Made by a program: the position numbers and the translations under genes. Positions 8,929-15,941 of a stretch of 64,000 nucleotides of DNA are shown in pieces; position 1 is the first letter of the stretch, and each line of letters begins with the position of its first letter. Below the pieces are notes generated by a model. It was not told the origin of the DNA, searched no databases, and saw nothing but the letters and a program-made list of their open reading frames with translations. The DNA lies in NCBI RefSeq assembly GCF_964253035.1, contig NZ_CAXUQL020000001.1:4340001-4404000 (forward strand), written 5' to 3'. Source of the DNA: Pseudorhodoferax sp032153935 (GTDB lineage Bacteria; Pseudomonadota; Gammaproteobacteria; Burkholderiales; Burkholderiaceae_C).

Positions 8929-10203
8929 TTGGACTGGAGCAAGTGGATGGGCGGGGCGCTGCTGGTGCTGGCGGCCGGGGTGCTGCTGGTGATCGCGGTG
9001 CTGCGCGTGCGCGAAGCGCGCAAGGCGCTGCAGGAGGCCCGCTCGGCGCTGACGGCGCGCAACCAGTTCCTGGGCATGATGGCCCACGAGATGCTGACGC
9101 CGTTGCAGACCATCGTGAGCTCGGTGGAGCTGATCGAGCTGGGCGGCAAGGTGCCCCACGGCGACGAAACCTTCCGCCGCCTGCGCCGCAGCGCGCAGCA
9201 GCTGGAGGCGCAGATGAACGACACGGTGGAGTTCGCGCGGCTGTCTGGCGGGCGGTTGAAGGTCTCGCCCACCTTGTTCCAGCCCGACCTCATGATGGAG
9301 CTGATCGCCGCCGAGTTCGACGAGGCGGCGCGCGAGCGTGGCGTGGTGCTCAGGGTGCAGATCGATCCGCAGCCCTGCCCACGGGTGGTGACCGACCCCG
9401 CGCGGCTGCGTCAGATCGTGGCCAACCTGGTGTCCAACGCCGTCAAGTACGCCAGCCCGGGCGAGGTGGTGTGCTCGATCCAGGTGCGCGAGGCGCAGCG
9501 CGAGGTGACGGTGGCCGTGATCGACCAGGGCCCGGGTTTCGACACCTCGGTCAACATCTGGGAGCCGTTCACGCGCGGGCGCGACCATGTGCAGATGGGC
9601 AGCGGCCTGGGCCTGGCGGTGGTCAAGCTGATGGCCGAGCTGCTGGGCGGGCGTGCCTTCGCGGTGAGCCGGCCGGGCGAGGGCTCGGCCTTCACGGTGC
9701 GGGTGCCGGCCGAGGTGGAGGCGCGCACGCGCAGCGCCGTGGCGCAGGGCGGCGGCCGGCATCTGCGCGTGCTGGTGGTGGAAGACGATCCCGACGTGCG
9801 GGCCAGCCTGCATGCCATGCTGCTGGCCCTGGGCGCGCAGGCCGACCTGGCCGACTCGGTGCGCGAGGCCCGGCTGCTGCTGGACACCGACCGCTACGAC
9901 GGCGTGCTGCTGGACCTGCGCCTGCCCGATGGCTCGGGCTACACCGTGGCCGAGCACGCGCGCCGGCACGGTGCACTGAATGCGGAGACGCCGCTGGTGG
10001 CCTTGTCGGCCTACCACGAGGCCGATGCCACCGGCGATGCGCTGTTCGCGGCCAAGTTCGACAAGCCGATCAGCGCGGGCCGCCTGCGCTCGGCGCTGGC
10101 CCTGTTCGGCGGCGGCCCCGGTACTAGCGGCTGGCCTGTGCTTGCTCCAGCAGCTGACGCAGCTGGGAAATCACCAGCGCCAGGCGGAACGGCTTCTCGA
10201 TGA
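8929..10203 (+). CDS. Hybrid sensor histidine kinase with C-terminal receiver
   Basis: A 424-residue membrane-anchored signalling kinase. One membrane segment lies near residues 8-26 and there is no sizeable periplasmic sensor. The HisKA box MMAHEMLTPL holds the likely phospho-acceptor His53. The ATPase domain has NLVSNAVKYA (about 166), DQGPGFD (about 197) and GSGLGLAVV (about 224). A receiver domain from about residue 279 has D329 in LLDLRLPDG and K379. The start is TTG 8929, which has GGGAG 6 nt upstream; ATG 8947 is the alternative. Its last 80 bp overlap the convergent regulator gene. It sits inside the flagellar cluster where lafK lies in lateral systems, so a role in flagellar control is likely, but the signal is unknown. 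Confidence 0.85.
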   Translation: MDWSKWMGGALLVLAAGVLLVIAVLRVREARKALQEARSALTARNQFLGMMAHEMLTPLQTIVSSVELIELGGKVPHGDETFRRLRRSAQQLEAQMNDTVEFARLSGGRLKVSPTLFQPDLMMELIAAEFDEAARERGVVLRVQIDPQPCPRVVTDPARLRQIVANLVSNAVKYASPGEVVCSIQVREAQREVTVAVIDQGPGFDTSVNIWEPFTRGRDHVQMGSGLGLAVVKLMAELLGGRAFAVSRPGEGSAFTVRVPAEVEARTRSAVAQGGGRHLRVLVVEDDPDVRASLHAMLLALGAQADLADSVREARLLLDTDRYDGVLLDLRLPDGSGYTVAEHARRHGALNAETPLVALSAYHEADATGDALFAAKFDKPISAGRLRSALALFGGGPGTSGWPVLAPAADAAGKSPAPGGTASR

Positions 10204-11026
10204 CGGGAATGCGCAGCGTGGTGGCGACCTGCACGATGTCGGCCTCGCCGGCATGGCCGGCGGCGATGGCGCCGGTGGTCAGCAGCATGGGCACCGAGGG
10301 TTGGGCACGGCGGATGGCCTGCAGCACCTGGTTGGCGGTCTGGCCGTTGAGCCACCAGTCCATGAGGTAGCCGTCGAACGGCGCCTCGTCCGCGCGGCGG
10401 GCGAGCTCGGCGGCCGAGCCGAACAGCTCGACGCGGTAGCCCGACGCCTCGAAGGCGTCCTTCATGTTGGCGGCCAGGTCGCGCGAATCCTCCAGCACCG
10501 CGATGCGGGGCAGCGCCCGCTGCGAAGGCGTGACCACCAGCTGCAGCACGCGCCGGCGTTCGGCGTTGTGGCTGGCGCCGCCGTAGGGCTGGATCAGCCA
10601 TTCCGCACCCTGCTGGGTGGCCACCAGTTCGCAATGCTCGCCAGGCTGCAACGGGGCGCCCAGGATGACCTTGCAGTTCAGCGCCAGCGTGCCGATCAGT
10701 ACGCGCGCATCCTGCACGTCGCCCTCGACACGCGGCGCCGCCAGCGCGGGCTCGGCGCTCAGCAGGGCGCTGATGTCGACCTGGAAATGCTGGGCCAGCG
10801 TCTGCAGATCGCTCGCGGAGAACGATGCGTCCTGGAACTTGCGGAAGGCCCCGGAGCGCGAGAGCCCCAGGATCAGCGCCAGCTGCGACGCGTGCTTGTG
10901 CCGCGGCAGCCCCTGTTCCGAGAAGAAGTCGTGCAGCCGGCGCGCGACCACGCTGTCCTCGCCCTCGTCGGTGCTGTCGTCTTCGGACGCGAGGGGGACG
11001 CCGGGCAAAGGTTTGCTCACATGCAT
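10124..11026 (-). CDS. Response regulator with N-terminal helix-turn-helix (BetR-like) and C-terminal receiver
   Basis: A 300-residue cytoplasmic regulator of unusual domain order. Residues 20-90 form a DNA-binding-like region (HKHASQLALILGLSRSGAFR...) resembling the betaproteobacterial BetR helix-turn-helix. A middle linker of unknown role follows. The last 120 residues are a receiver with acidic pair LEDS, phospho-acceptor D223 in YLMDWWLNG and Lys in VIEKPF. It is the natural partner of the hybrid kinase encoded convergently next to it, with 80 bp of overlapping 3' ends. Lying between fliM and fliE, it probably controls the two divergent flagellar arms in place of LafK/FlrA-type activators. 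The BetR label is from memory of that family. Confidence 0.82.
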   Translation of the reverse strand: MHVSKPLPGVPLASEDDSTDEGEDSVVARRLHDFFSEQGLPRHKHASQLALILGLSRSGAFRKFQDASFSASDLQTLAQHFQVDISALLSAEPALAAPRVEGDVQDARVLIGTLALNCKVILGAPLQPGEHCELVATQQGAEWLIQPYGGASHNAERRRVLQLVVTPSQRALPRIAVLEDSRDLAANMKDAFEASGYRVELFGSAAELARRADEAPFDGYLMDWWLNGQTANQVLQAIRRAQPSVPMLLTTGAIAAGHAGEADIVQVATTLRIPVIEKPFRLALVISQLRQLLEQAQASR

Positions 11027-11269
11027 GGTGGGGCGACGAAAGGGCTTGTCTCTGGATTAGGCGGCAAAAGCGCGCGTTAAATTAATGTGCCACGAAAAGT
11101 GATTAGAAATAGTGGACAATTTCCCAGTCGGTGGTAAAAAATGTGAGAAAAGCGCATCTAACTTGTCTCGCCTGCAGCAACAGCAGCGCGACCGCGGGCC
11201 ATGCGCAGTTGATTCAGGCAATGCCGATTGTGCACATGGTTGCATCCGATCTAAGTGGGAACCCGAGCC
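11027..11269. promoter_or_regulatory. Divergent promoter region between the response regulator and fliM
   Basis: This AT-rich stretch of about 240 bp separates the regulator gene (minus) from fliM (plus), so it must hold promoters for the fliM-flhA run. No confident sigma-28 or sigma-54 element is visible. TGCAC and TTGCA near 11229-11243 have the wrong spacing for sigma-54. Confidence 0.4.
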
Positions 11270-12139
11270 ATGTCCGTGTCAGACGCTAGTCCTTCCGTGC
11301 CGCACCGCGTACTGGATCCGCGCACGCTGGGGCGTCCGATGCACCTGCTGGGCGCGTTTGCCGAGCGCTTCGGCGCCGACGTGTCGGAACTGTTGCGCCA
11401 GGGGCTCAACCGGCGCTATGCCATTGGCCTGCAGGTGGACGGCACCGCCATGGGCCAGCGCCAGCACAACGAGGAGCCGGTGCGCTGGAACGTCTACGCC
11501 TGTCCGTCCGGCCGCATCGGCATGGCGGTGCCGCGTGCGCTGGTGCTCAAGCTGCTGCTGTACCGCTATGGCGGCGGCGAGGCGGCGCCGGTCGAGCCCG
11601 GCGCGGTGGCGGTGACGGCCAGCGAGGAGCGCCTGGCCACCCGGCTCGGCCAGCAGCTCGCCCTGGCGCTGGCGCGCCGCATCGATGCCGGGCTGCCGCC
11701 CGTGGGCGTCGCGGCGGAGCCGGCCCTGGCCGATCCGGCCGTGCCCTTCCATTCCGAATCCGCGCTGCCCACCGGCCTGTGGCAGCTGAACCTGACGCTG
11801 GTCGAAGCCGACAGCGGGCAGCGCCACGAATTGCGCTTCAGCCTGGACGATGGCTGCATGCACCGGCTGCTGGACCGGCTGGGCCGCGGCCGCACGCTGG
11901 TACGCGAGGGCGCCGCCACGCCGGGGCTGCCGCTGTCGTCGCGGCTCAAGCTGCGCCTGACGGCGCGCCTGGTGCAGCAGCGGCTGCCGCTGGGCGCGAT
12001 CCTGGACCTGCAGCCGGGCAGCGTGCTGCCGATTCCGCAACCCACCGCCGTGGTGCTGGTCAAGGACTCGCCCTTGTTCAGCGCCAGCGTGGCCGAACAC
12101 AAGGGGCGCCTTTGGCTGACCGCGTTCCAGGACCTTTGA
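11270..12139 (+). CDS. fliM: Flagellar motor switch protein FliM, short divergent form
   Basis: FliM links FliG to FliN in the C-ring and usually binds CheY-P through an N-terminal EIDALL motif. This 289-residue product keeps a FliM-like body (LGAFAERFGADVSELLRQGL, MAVPRALVLKLLLYRYGG) and a C-terminal SpoA-like domain (QRLPLGAILDLQPGSVLPIP). It lacks the N-terminal LSQxEIDALL sequence and is shorter than the usual 330 residues, as in lateral systems. The start at 11270 has GGGA 9 nt upstream; GTG 11255 is less likely. It heads the plus-strand run and is followed by fliN after 15 bp. Confidence 0.82.
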   Translation: MSVSDASPSVPHRVLDPRTLGRPMHLLGAFAERFGADVSELLRQGLNRRYAIGLQVDGTAMGQRQHNEEPVRWNVYACPSGRIGMAVPRALVLKLLLYRYGGGEAAPVEPGAVAVTASEERLATRLGQQLALALARRIDAGLPPVGVAAEPALADPAVPFHSESALPTGLWQLNLTLVEADSGQRHELRFSLDDGCMHRLLDRLGRGRTLVREGAATPGLPLSSRLKLRLTARLVQQRLPLGAILDLQPGSVLPIPQPTAVVLVKDSPLFSASVAEHKGRLWLTAFQDL

Positions 12140-12154
12140 AGTGAAAGACAGACC

Positions 12155-12508
12155 ATGACCGACAAGCCAGACACCAACGACGTGGACGCGCTGCTGGGCG
12201 ACCTGACCGTGGATGCCGGCGCCGCCGATGTACCCGCCAAACCGCGCCGCGACCTCTCGCTGATGCTGCGCAAGATCCCCGTCACGCTGACGCTGGAGGT
12301 CGGCTCGGCCGATGTCTCGCTGGACCAGCTCATGGGGCTGGAGCACGGCAGCGTGGTCGAGCTCGACGCACTGGCCGGCTCGCCGCTGGTGATCAAGGTC
12401 AACGGCACGGCCATCGGCCGCGCCGAGGTGGTGGTCTCGGGCGAGAACTACGGCCTGAAGGTGCTGGAGCTGTCGGACCTGGACCTGCTCTCGCTGGACA
12501 CGCCCTGA
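12155..12508 (+). CDS. fliN: Flagellar motor switch protein FliN
   Basis: FliN forms the base of the C-ring and docks FliH. The 117-residue protein has a complete SpoA domain: RKIPVTLTLEVGSADVSLDQ, then LEHGSVVELDALAGSPL and NGTAIGRAEVVVSGENYGLK. Its N-terminus, MTDKPDTNDVDALLGDL, is unusual because DVDALL resembles the EIDALL CheY-binding motif that is absent from the FliM next door. The ATG lies 15 bp after fliM, and fliP follows after 17 bp, so the three are probably co-transcribed. Confidence 0.93.
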   Translation: MTDKPDTNDVDALLGDLTVDAGAADVPAKPRRDLSLMLRKIPVTLTLEVGSADVSLDQLMGLEHGSVVELDALAGSPLVIKVNGTAIGRAEVVVSGENYGLKVLELSDLDLLSLDTP

Positions 12509-12525
12509 AGCGCAGGGCACACCCC

Positions 12526-13287
12526 ATGACGATGCCGAGCGCGTGGCGCCTGTGGCGGAACCGGGCGCTGGCGCCGATGCTGCTGGCCCTGGCCGGCGCC
12601 GCGCATGCGGCCGAGATCCCGCTGCTGTCCGCCGTGACGGGCAGCGCGCAGACCGACTACACGGTCAAGATGCAGGTGCTGGTCATCATGACCCTGCTCG
12701 GGCTGCTGCCCGTGCTGGTGCTCATGTGCACGAGCTTCGTGCGCTTCGTGATCGTGCTGTCGCTGCTGCGCCAGGCCCTGGGCCTGCAGCAGGGCCTGCC
12801 CAACCGCATCGTGACCGGCGTGGCGCTGATCCTGACCATCCTCGTGATGCGCCCGGTCGGCGAGCAGCTCTGGGAGCGCGCCTTCGTGCCCTACGACGAG
12901 GACCGCATCGGCCTGCAGCAGGCGCTGGTGGAGGCCAAGGAGCCGCTGTCGCGCTTCATGCTCGCGCAGACCAGCAAGGCCGCGCTGCAGCAGGTCAGCC
13001 AGCTGGCGCGCGAGCCGGCCGTGGCCGAGCCGTCGCAGCACGCCTTCGCGGTGCAGCTGGCGGCCTTCGTTCTGTCCGAGCTCAAGACCGCGTTCCAGAT
13101 CGGCTGCATGCTGTTCATCCCGTTCATGGTGATCGACCTCGTCGTCTCCTCGGTGCTGATGGCCATGGGCATGATGATGCTGTCGCCGCTGGTGATCTCG
13201 CTGCCGCTCAAGCTGCTGCTGTTCGTGCTGGTGGACGGATGGACGCTGACCGTCAACACGCTGGTGACCAGCGTCAGGGCGTTCTAG
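12526..13287 (+). CDS. fliP: Flagellar export gate protein FliP
   Basis: FliP is one of the three core proteins of the export channel (FliP5Q4R1). The 253-residue product has a cleavable signal peptide ending AHA near residue 28. Membrane segments include TLLGLLPVLVLMCTSFVRFV and a C-terminal pair with SPLVISLPLKLLLFVLVDGW. These are family signatures, including the FQIGCMLFIPFMVIDLVVSS stretch. No fliO precedes it, although fliO is normally upstream in primary flagellar operons. A 470-bp repeat region separates it from fliQ. Confidence 0.96.
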   Translation: MTMPSAWRLWRNRALAPMLLALAGAAHAAEIPLLSAVTGSAQTDYTVKMQVLVIMTLLGLLPVLVLMCTSFVRFVIVLSLLRQALGLQQGLPNRIVTGVALILTILVMRPVGEQLWERAFVPYDEDRIGLQQALVEAKEPLSRFMLAQTSKAALQQVSQLAREPAVAEPSQHAFAVQLAAFVLSELKTAFQIGCMLFIPFMVIDLVVSSVLMAMGMMMLSPLVISLPLKLLLFVLVDGWTLTVNTLVTSVRAF

Positions 13288-13759
13288 CGATGGCGTCCGC
13301 GCACACCGTTCTCAGCCGCTGCGCATGCATGGGCCGAGCGCAGCGACGGCCCTTACCCCAGGCCGAGCGCAGCGATGGCCCGTCTGGGACTTCCCCCTGT
13401 GCCCCTGCCGAGGTGCGCAGTGCCATGGGCTGCGCGGGGAACCTCGCGCTTCAACATCTGACTCATTGCGCTTGTTCGAGCGTAGTGAGCGAAGCGAACG
13501 GTGCGAGTTGCGCAATGCAGCCCATGGCGCGAGCACCGCAGGTTGCCCGGAGCCTGGGCGCATTGCACAACTCGCACCACTCACTGCGTTCGTTCAGCTC
13601 GAACAAGTGCAATGAGTCAGTCAACAAGGCGCGAGGTTCCCCGCGCCGCCCAGGCCACTGCGCTCCTCGGCGTGGGCACAGGGGTGGGAGCGGGGTCACA
13701 GCCGGGCCATCGCTGCGCTCGGCACCAGGACCTCTTGCGCAGTGCCTTGGAGCATGCGC
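13288..13759. repeat. Long imperfect inverted repeat between fliP and fliQ
   Basis: This 470-bp gene-free stretch interrupts an operon that is otherwise tightly packed. The left arm (about 13358-13516) and right arm (about 13557-13729) are imperfect reverse complements over roughly 160 bp. Both carry GGAACCTCGCG, TGACTCATTGC, TTGTTCGAGC, TGCGAGTTG and GCCGAGCGCAGCGATGGCC. The last of these also occurs once more at 13333-13350 outside the left arm. The centre (about 13517-13556) is short. Transcribed, it could form a very long hairpin. It resembles a MITE-like or REP-type insertion; no transposase or coding frame is convincing. Confidence 0.8.
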
Positions 13760-14032
13760 ATGCTGACCCCCGATGTCGCCGTCGACCTCGTCAGCGCCAG
13801 CCTGAAGCTGGTGATGCTGCTGGTGGCCGTGCTGGTGCTGCCGGGCCTGATCGTGGGCTTCGTCGTCGGCATCTTCCAGGCCGCCACGCAGATCAACGAG
13901 CAGACGCTGAGCTTCCTGCCGCGCCTGTTGGTCACGCTCCTGGCCATCATCCTGACGGGCGGCTGGATGGCCTCGCAGCTCATGGATTTCTGCGTCGAGG
14001 TGTTCCGCCGGGCGGCGGCCCTGGTGGGGTAG
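13760..14032 (+). CDS. fliQ: Flagellar export gate protein FliQ
   Basis: FliQ is the small two-helix subunit of the export gate. The 90-residue product MLTPDVAVDLVSASLKLVML has two membrane helices and the family core GIFQAATQINEQTLSFLPRL. ATG 13760 is chosen because GGAG lies 7 nt upstream and the N-terminus then matches the usual MTPE-type start; ATG 13754 would leave no spacing. It follows the inverted-repeat region, so it may depend on read-through or on a promoter within that repeat. fliR starts 2 bp after its stop. Confidence 0.95.
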   Translation: MLTPDVAVDLVSASLKLVMLLVAVLVLPGLIVGFVVGIFQAATQINEQTLSFLPRLLVTLLAIILTGGWMASQLMDFCVEVFRRAAALVG

Positions 14033-14034
14033 GG

Positions 14035-14808
14035 ATGGAAGGCGTCTTCACCACGCTGCTGGCCGAGTTGTCGGCATGGTGGTGGCCCTTCGTGCGGGTG
14101 CTGGCCATGCTCAGCGCAGCGCCCATCGTCGGCGACACCGCCGTGCCGCTCACGGTGCGCGTGCTGCTATCCATGGTGCTGGCCACCATCCTGCTGCCGG
14201 TGGCGGCGCCGGCCGTGCCGATCGAAGCGTTCTCGCTGCACGCGCTGGCGGCCACGGCCGAGCAGGTGGCCATCGGCGTGGTGCTGGGCCTGGCACTGCA
14301 CTTCGTGATGTCGGTGCTGCTGGTGCTGGGCTACATGGTGTCCTCGCAGATGGGGCTGGCCATGGCGCTCATGAACGACCCGCTGTCGGGCGTGTCGTCC
14401 GACGTGGTGTCCAGCCTGCTGTCCATCCTCGGCATCCTGGTGTTCTTCTCCATCGACGGCCACCTGGTGCTGGTGCAGGTGATCGGCAAGAGCTTCACGC
14501 TGTGGCCCGTGGGCGGCGGGCTGCGCATGGGTGCGCTGCGGGCCGTGGCCTTCAACGTGTCGTGGGTGTTCTCGGCGGCGCTGCTGCTGGCCTTGCCCAT
14601 CGCGTTCGCGACCATGGTGGTACAGCTGGGCTTCGGCTTCCTCGCGCGTGTGGCGCCGCAGCTGAATCTGTTCGCGCTGGGCTTCTCGGTCATCACCATC
14701 TTCGGCCTGTTCATGCTGGCCATGCTGGTGCGCTTCATCCCCGAGCACTACCTGCGCATGACGCGGCAGGTCTTGCTCATGCTCGAACAAACGTTTGGGG
14801 CACGCTGA
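14035..14808 (+). CDS. fliR: Flagellar export gate protein FliR
   Basis: FliR completes the export gate core with FliP and FliQ and contacts FlhB. The 257-residue product is a six-helix membrane protein with family motifs: WWWPFVRVLAMLSAAPIVGD at the N-terminus, YMVSSQMGLAMALMNDPLSG, and the C-terminal VRFIPEHYLRM region. The start ATG 14035 lies 2 bp after fliQ, and its TGA overlaps the flhB ATG, so the genes are translationally coupled. Confidence 0.95.
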   Translation: MEGVFTTLLAELSAWWWPFVRVLAMLSAAPIVGDTAVPLTVRVLLSMVLATILLPVAAPAVPIEAFSLHALAATAEQVAIGVVLGLALHFVMSVLLVLGYMVSSQMGLAMALMNDPLSGVSSDVVSSLLSILGILVFFSIDGHLVLVQVIGKSFTLWPVGGGLRMGALRAVAFNVSWVFSAALLLALPIAFATMVVQLGFGFLARVAPQLNLFALGFSVITIFGLFMLAMLVRFIPEHYLRMTRQVLLMLEQTFGAR

Positions 14809-15941
14809 TGGAGCAGGGCGCATCGTCGGCCGACAAGAGCGAGAAGGCCACACCGCACAAGCTGCGCAAGGTGCGCCAGCAGGGCCAGGCCGCGCGCTCC
14901 AAGGACGCGGTGATGGCCGTGGGCATCGTGGCCAGCCTGACGCTTGCCTACTGGCTGGCACCGGGCTGGCTGCAGGACATGCGCCGGCTGTTCAGCGGCG
15001 GCCTGGCGGACCTGGCCGCCACCGGCGCGCTGGAGGACACCTGGTCCACGCTGTTCCGCGAAGCCGGCTGGCTCACGGTGCGCATGGTGGCGCCGCTGCT
15101 GCTGGTGCCCGTGCTGCTGCTCGTGGCCTCGCTGCTGCCGGGCGGCTGGGCGATGTCGGTGGAGAACCTGCAGCCCAAGCTGGAGCGGCTGAACCCGGTC
15201 AGCAACCTGGGCCGGTTGTTCACCGGCAAGCACATGGCCGGCGTGGCTGCCTCCATCGCCAAGTCGGTGCTGCTGTGCGTGGTGCTGTGGTTCGTGTGCA
15301 CCGGCAGCGCACCGCAGTTCCTGCGGCTGCAGGCGTTGCCGCTGCCCGAGGCCATCGCCCAGGGCGTGGGCCTGCTGCTGTCGGGCGTGACGGCCATGGT
15401 GCTGGTGTTCGTGCTGTTCGCGTTCATCGACCTGCCGGTGCAGGTGTTCTTCTTCCTGCGCGGCCAGCGCATGAGCAAGCAGGATGTGAAGGAAGAGCAC
15501 AAGAGCACCGAGGGGCGGCCCGAGGTGAAGAGCCGCATCCGCCAGCTGCAGCTGCAGATGGCGCGGCGCAGCTTGAACAAGACCGTGCCGCAGGCCGACG
15601 TGGTGATCGTCAACCCCGAGCACTACGCCGTGGCGCTCAAGTACGACGAGCAGCGCGCCCAGGCGCCCTTCGTGCTGGCCAAGGGCGTGGACGAGATGGC
15701 GCTGTACATCCGCCAGCTGGCACGCACCCACAAGGTGGAGGTGGTGAGCCAGCCGCCGCTGGCCCGCGCCATCTACAAGACCAGCCAGGTGCAGCAGCAG
15801 ATCCCGATCGCACTGTACGGCGCCGTGGCGCTGGTGCTGAACTACGTGCTGCAGCTCAAGGCCTTCCAGGCCGGGCGGCGGCCGCATCCCCCGGGCTTGC
15901 CTGCCAGGCTGCCCATCCCTGATTCGCTCGACACGCCATGA
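14808..15941 (+). CDS. flhB: Flagellar export specificity switch protein FlhB
   Basis: FlhB has four membrane helices and a cytoplasmic domain whose autocleavage switches export from hook to filament substrates. The 377-residue protein starts with the typical SEKATPHKLRKVRQQGQAAR and has the linker MSKQDVKEEHKSTEGRPEVK. The cleavage site is NPEH at residues 269-272 rather than the usual NPTH. Asn269 and Pro270 are intact, so cleavage remains possible. The C-terminal tail after about residue 355 is Pro-rich. It overlaps both fliR and flhA by a few bases. Confidence 0.95.
   Translation: MEQGASSADKSEKATPHKLRKVRQQGQAARSKDAVMAVGIVASLTLAYWLAPGWLQDMRRLFSGGLADLAATGALEDTWSTLFREAGWLTVRMVAPLLLVPVLLLVASLLPGGWAMSVENLQPKLERLNPVSNLGRLFTGKHMAGVAASIAKSVLLCVVLWFVCTGSAPQFLRLQALPLPEAIAQGVGLLLSGVTAMVLVFVLFAFIDLPVQVFFFLRGQRMSKQDVKEEHKSTEGRPEVKSRIRQLQLQMARRSLNKTVPQADVVIVNPEHYAVALKYDEQRAQAPFVLAKGVDEMALYIRQLARTHKVEVVSQPPLARAIYKTSQVQQQIPIALYGAVALVLNYVLQLKAFQAGRRPHPPGLPARLPIPDSLDTP

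Noticed and set aside
11225..11250. Sigma-54-like promoter (TGCAC...TTGCA) before fliM
   Set aside because: The spacing between the two boxes is one base short and the -24 GG is missing, so it does not meet the sigma-54 pattern.
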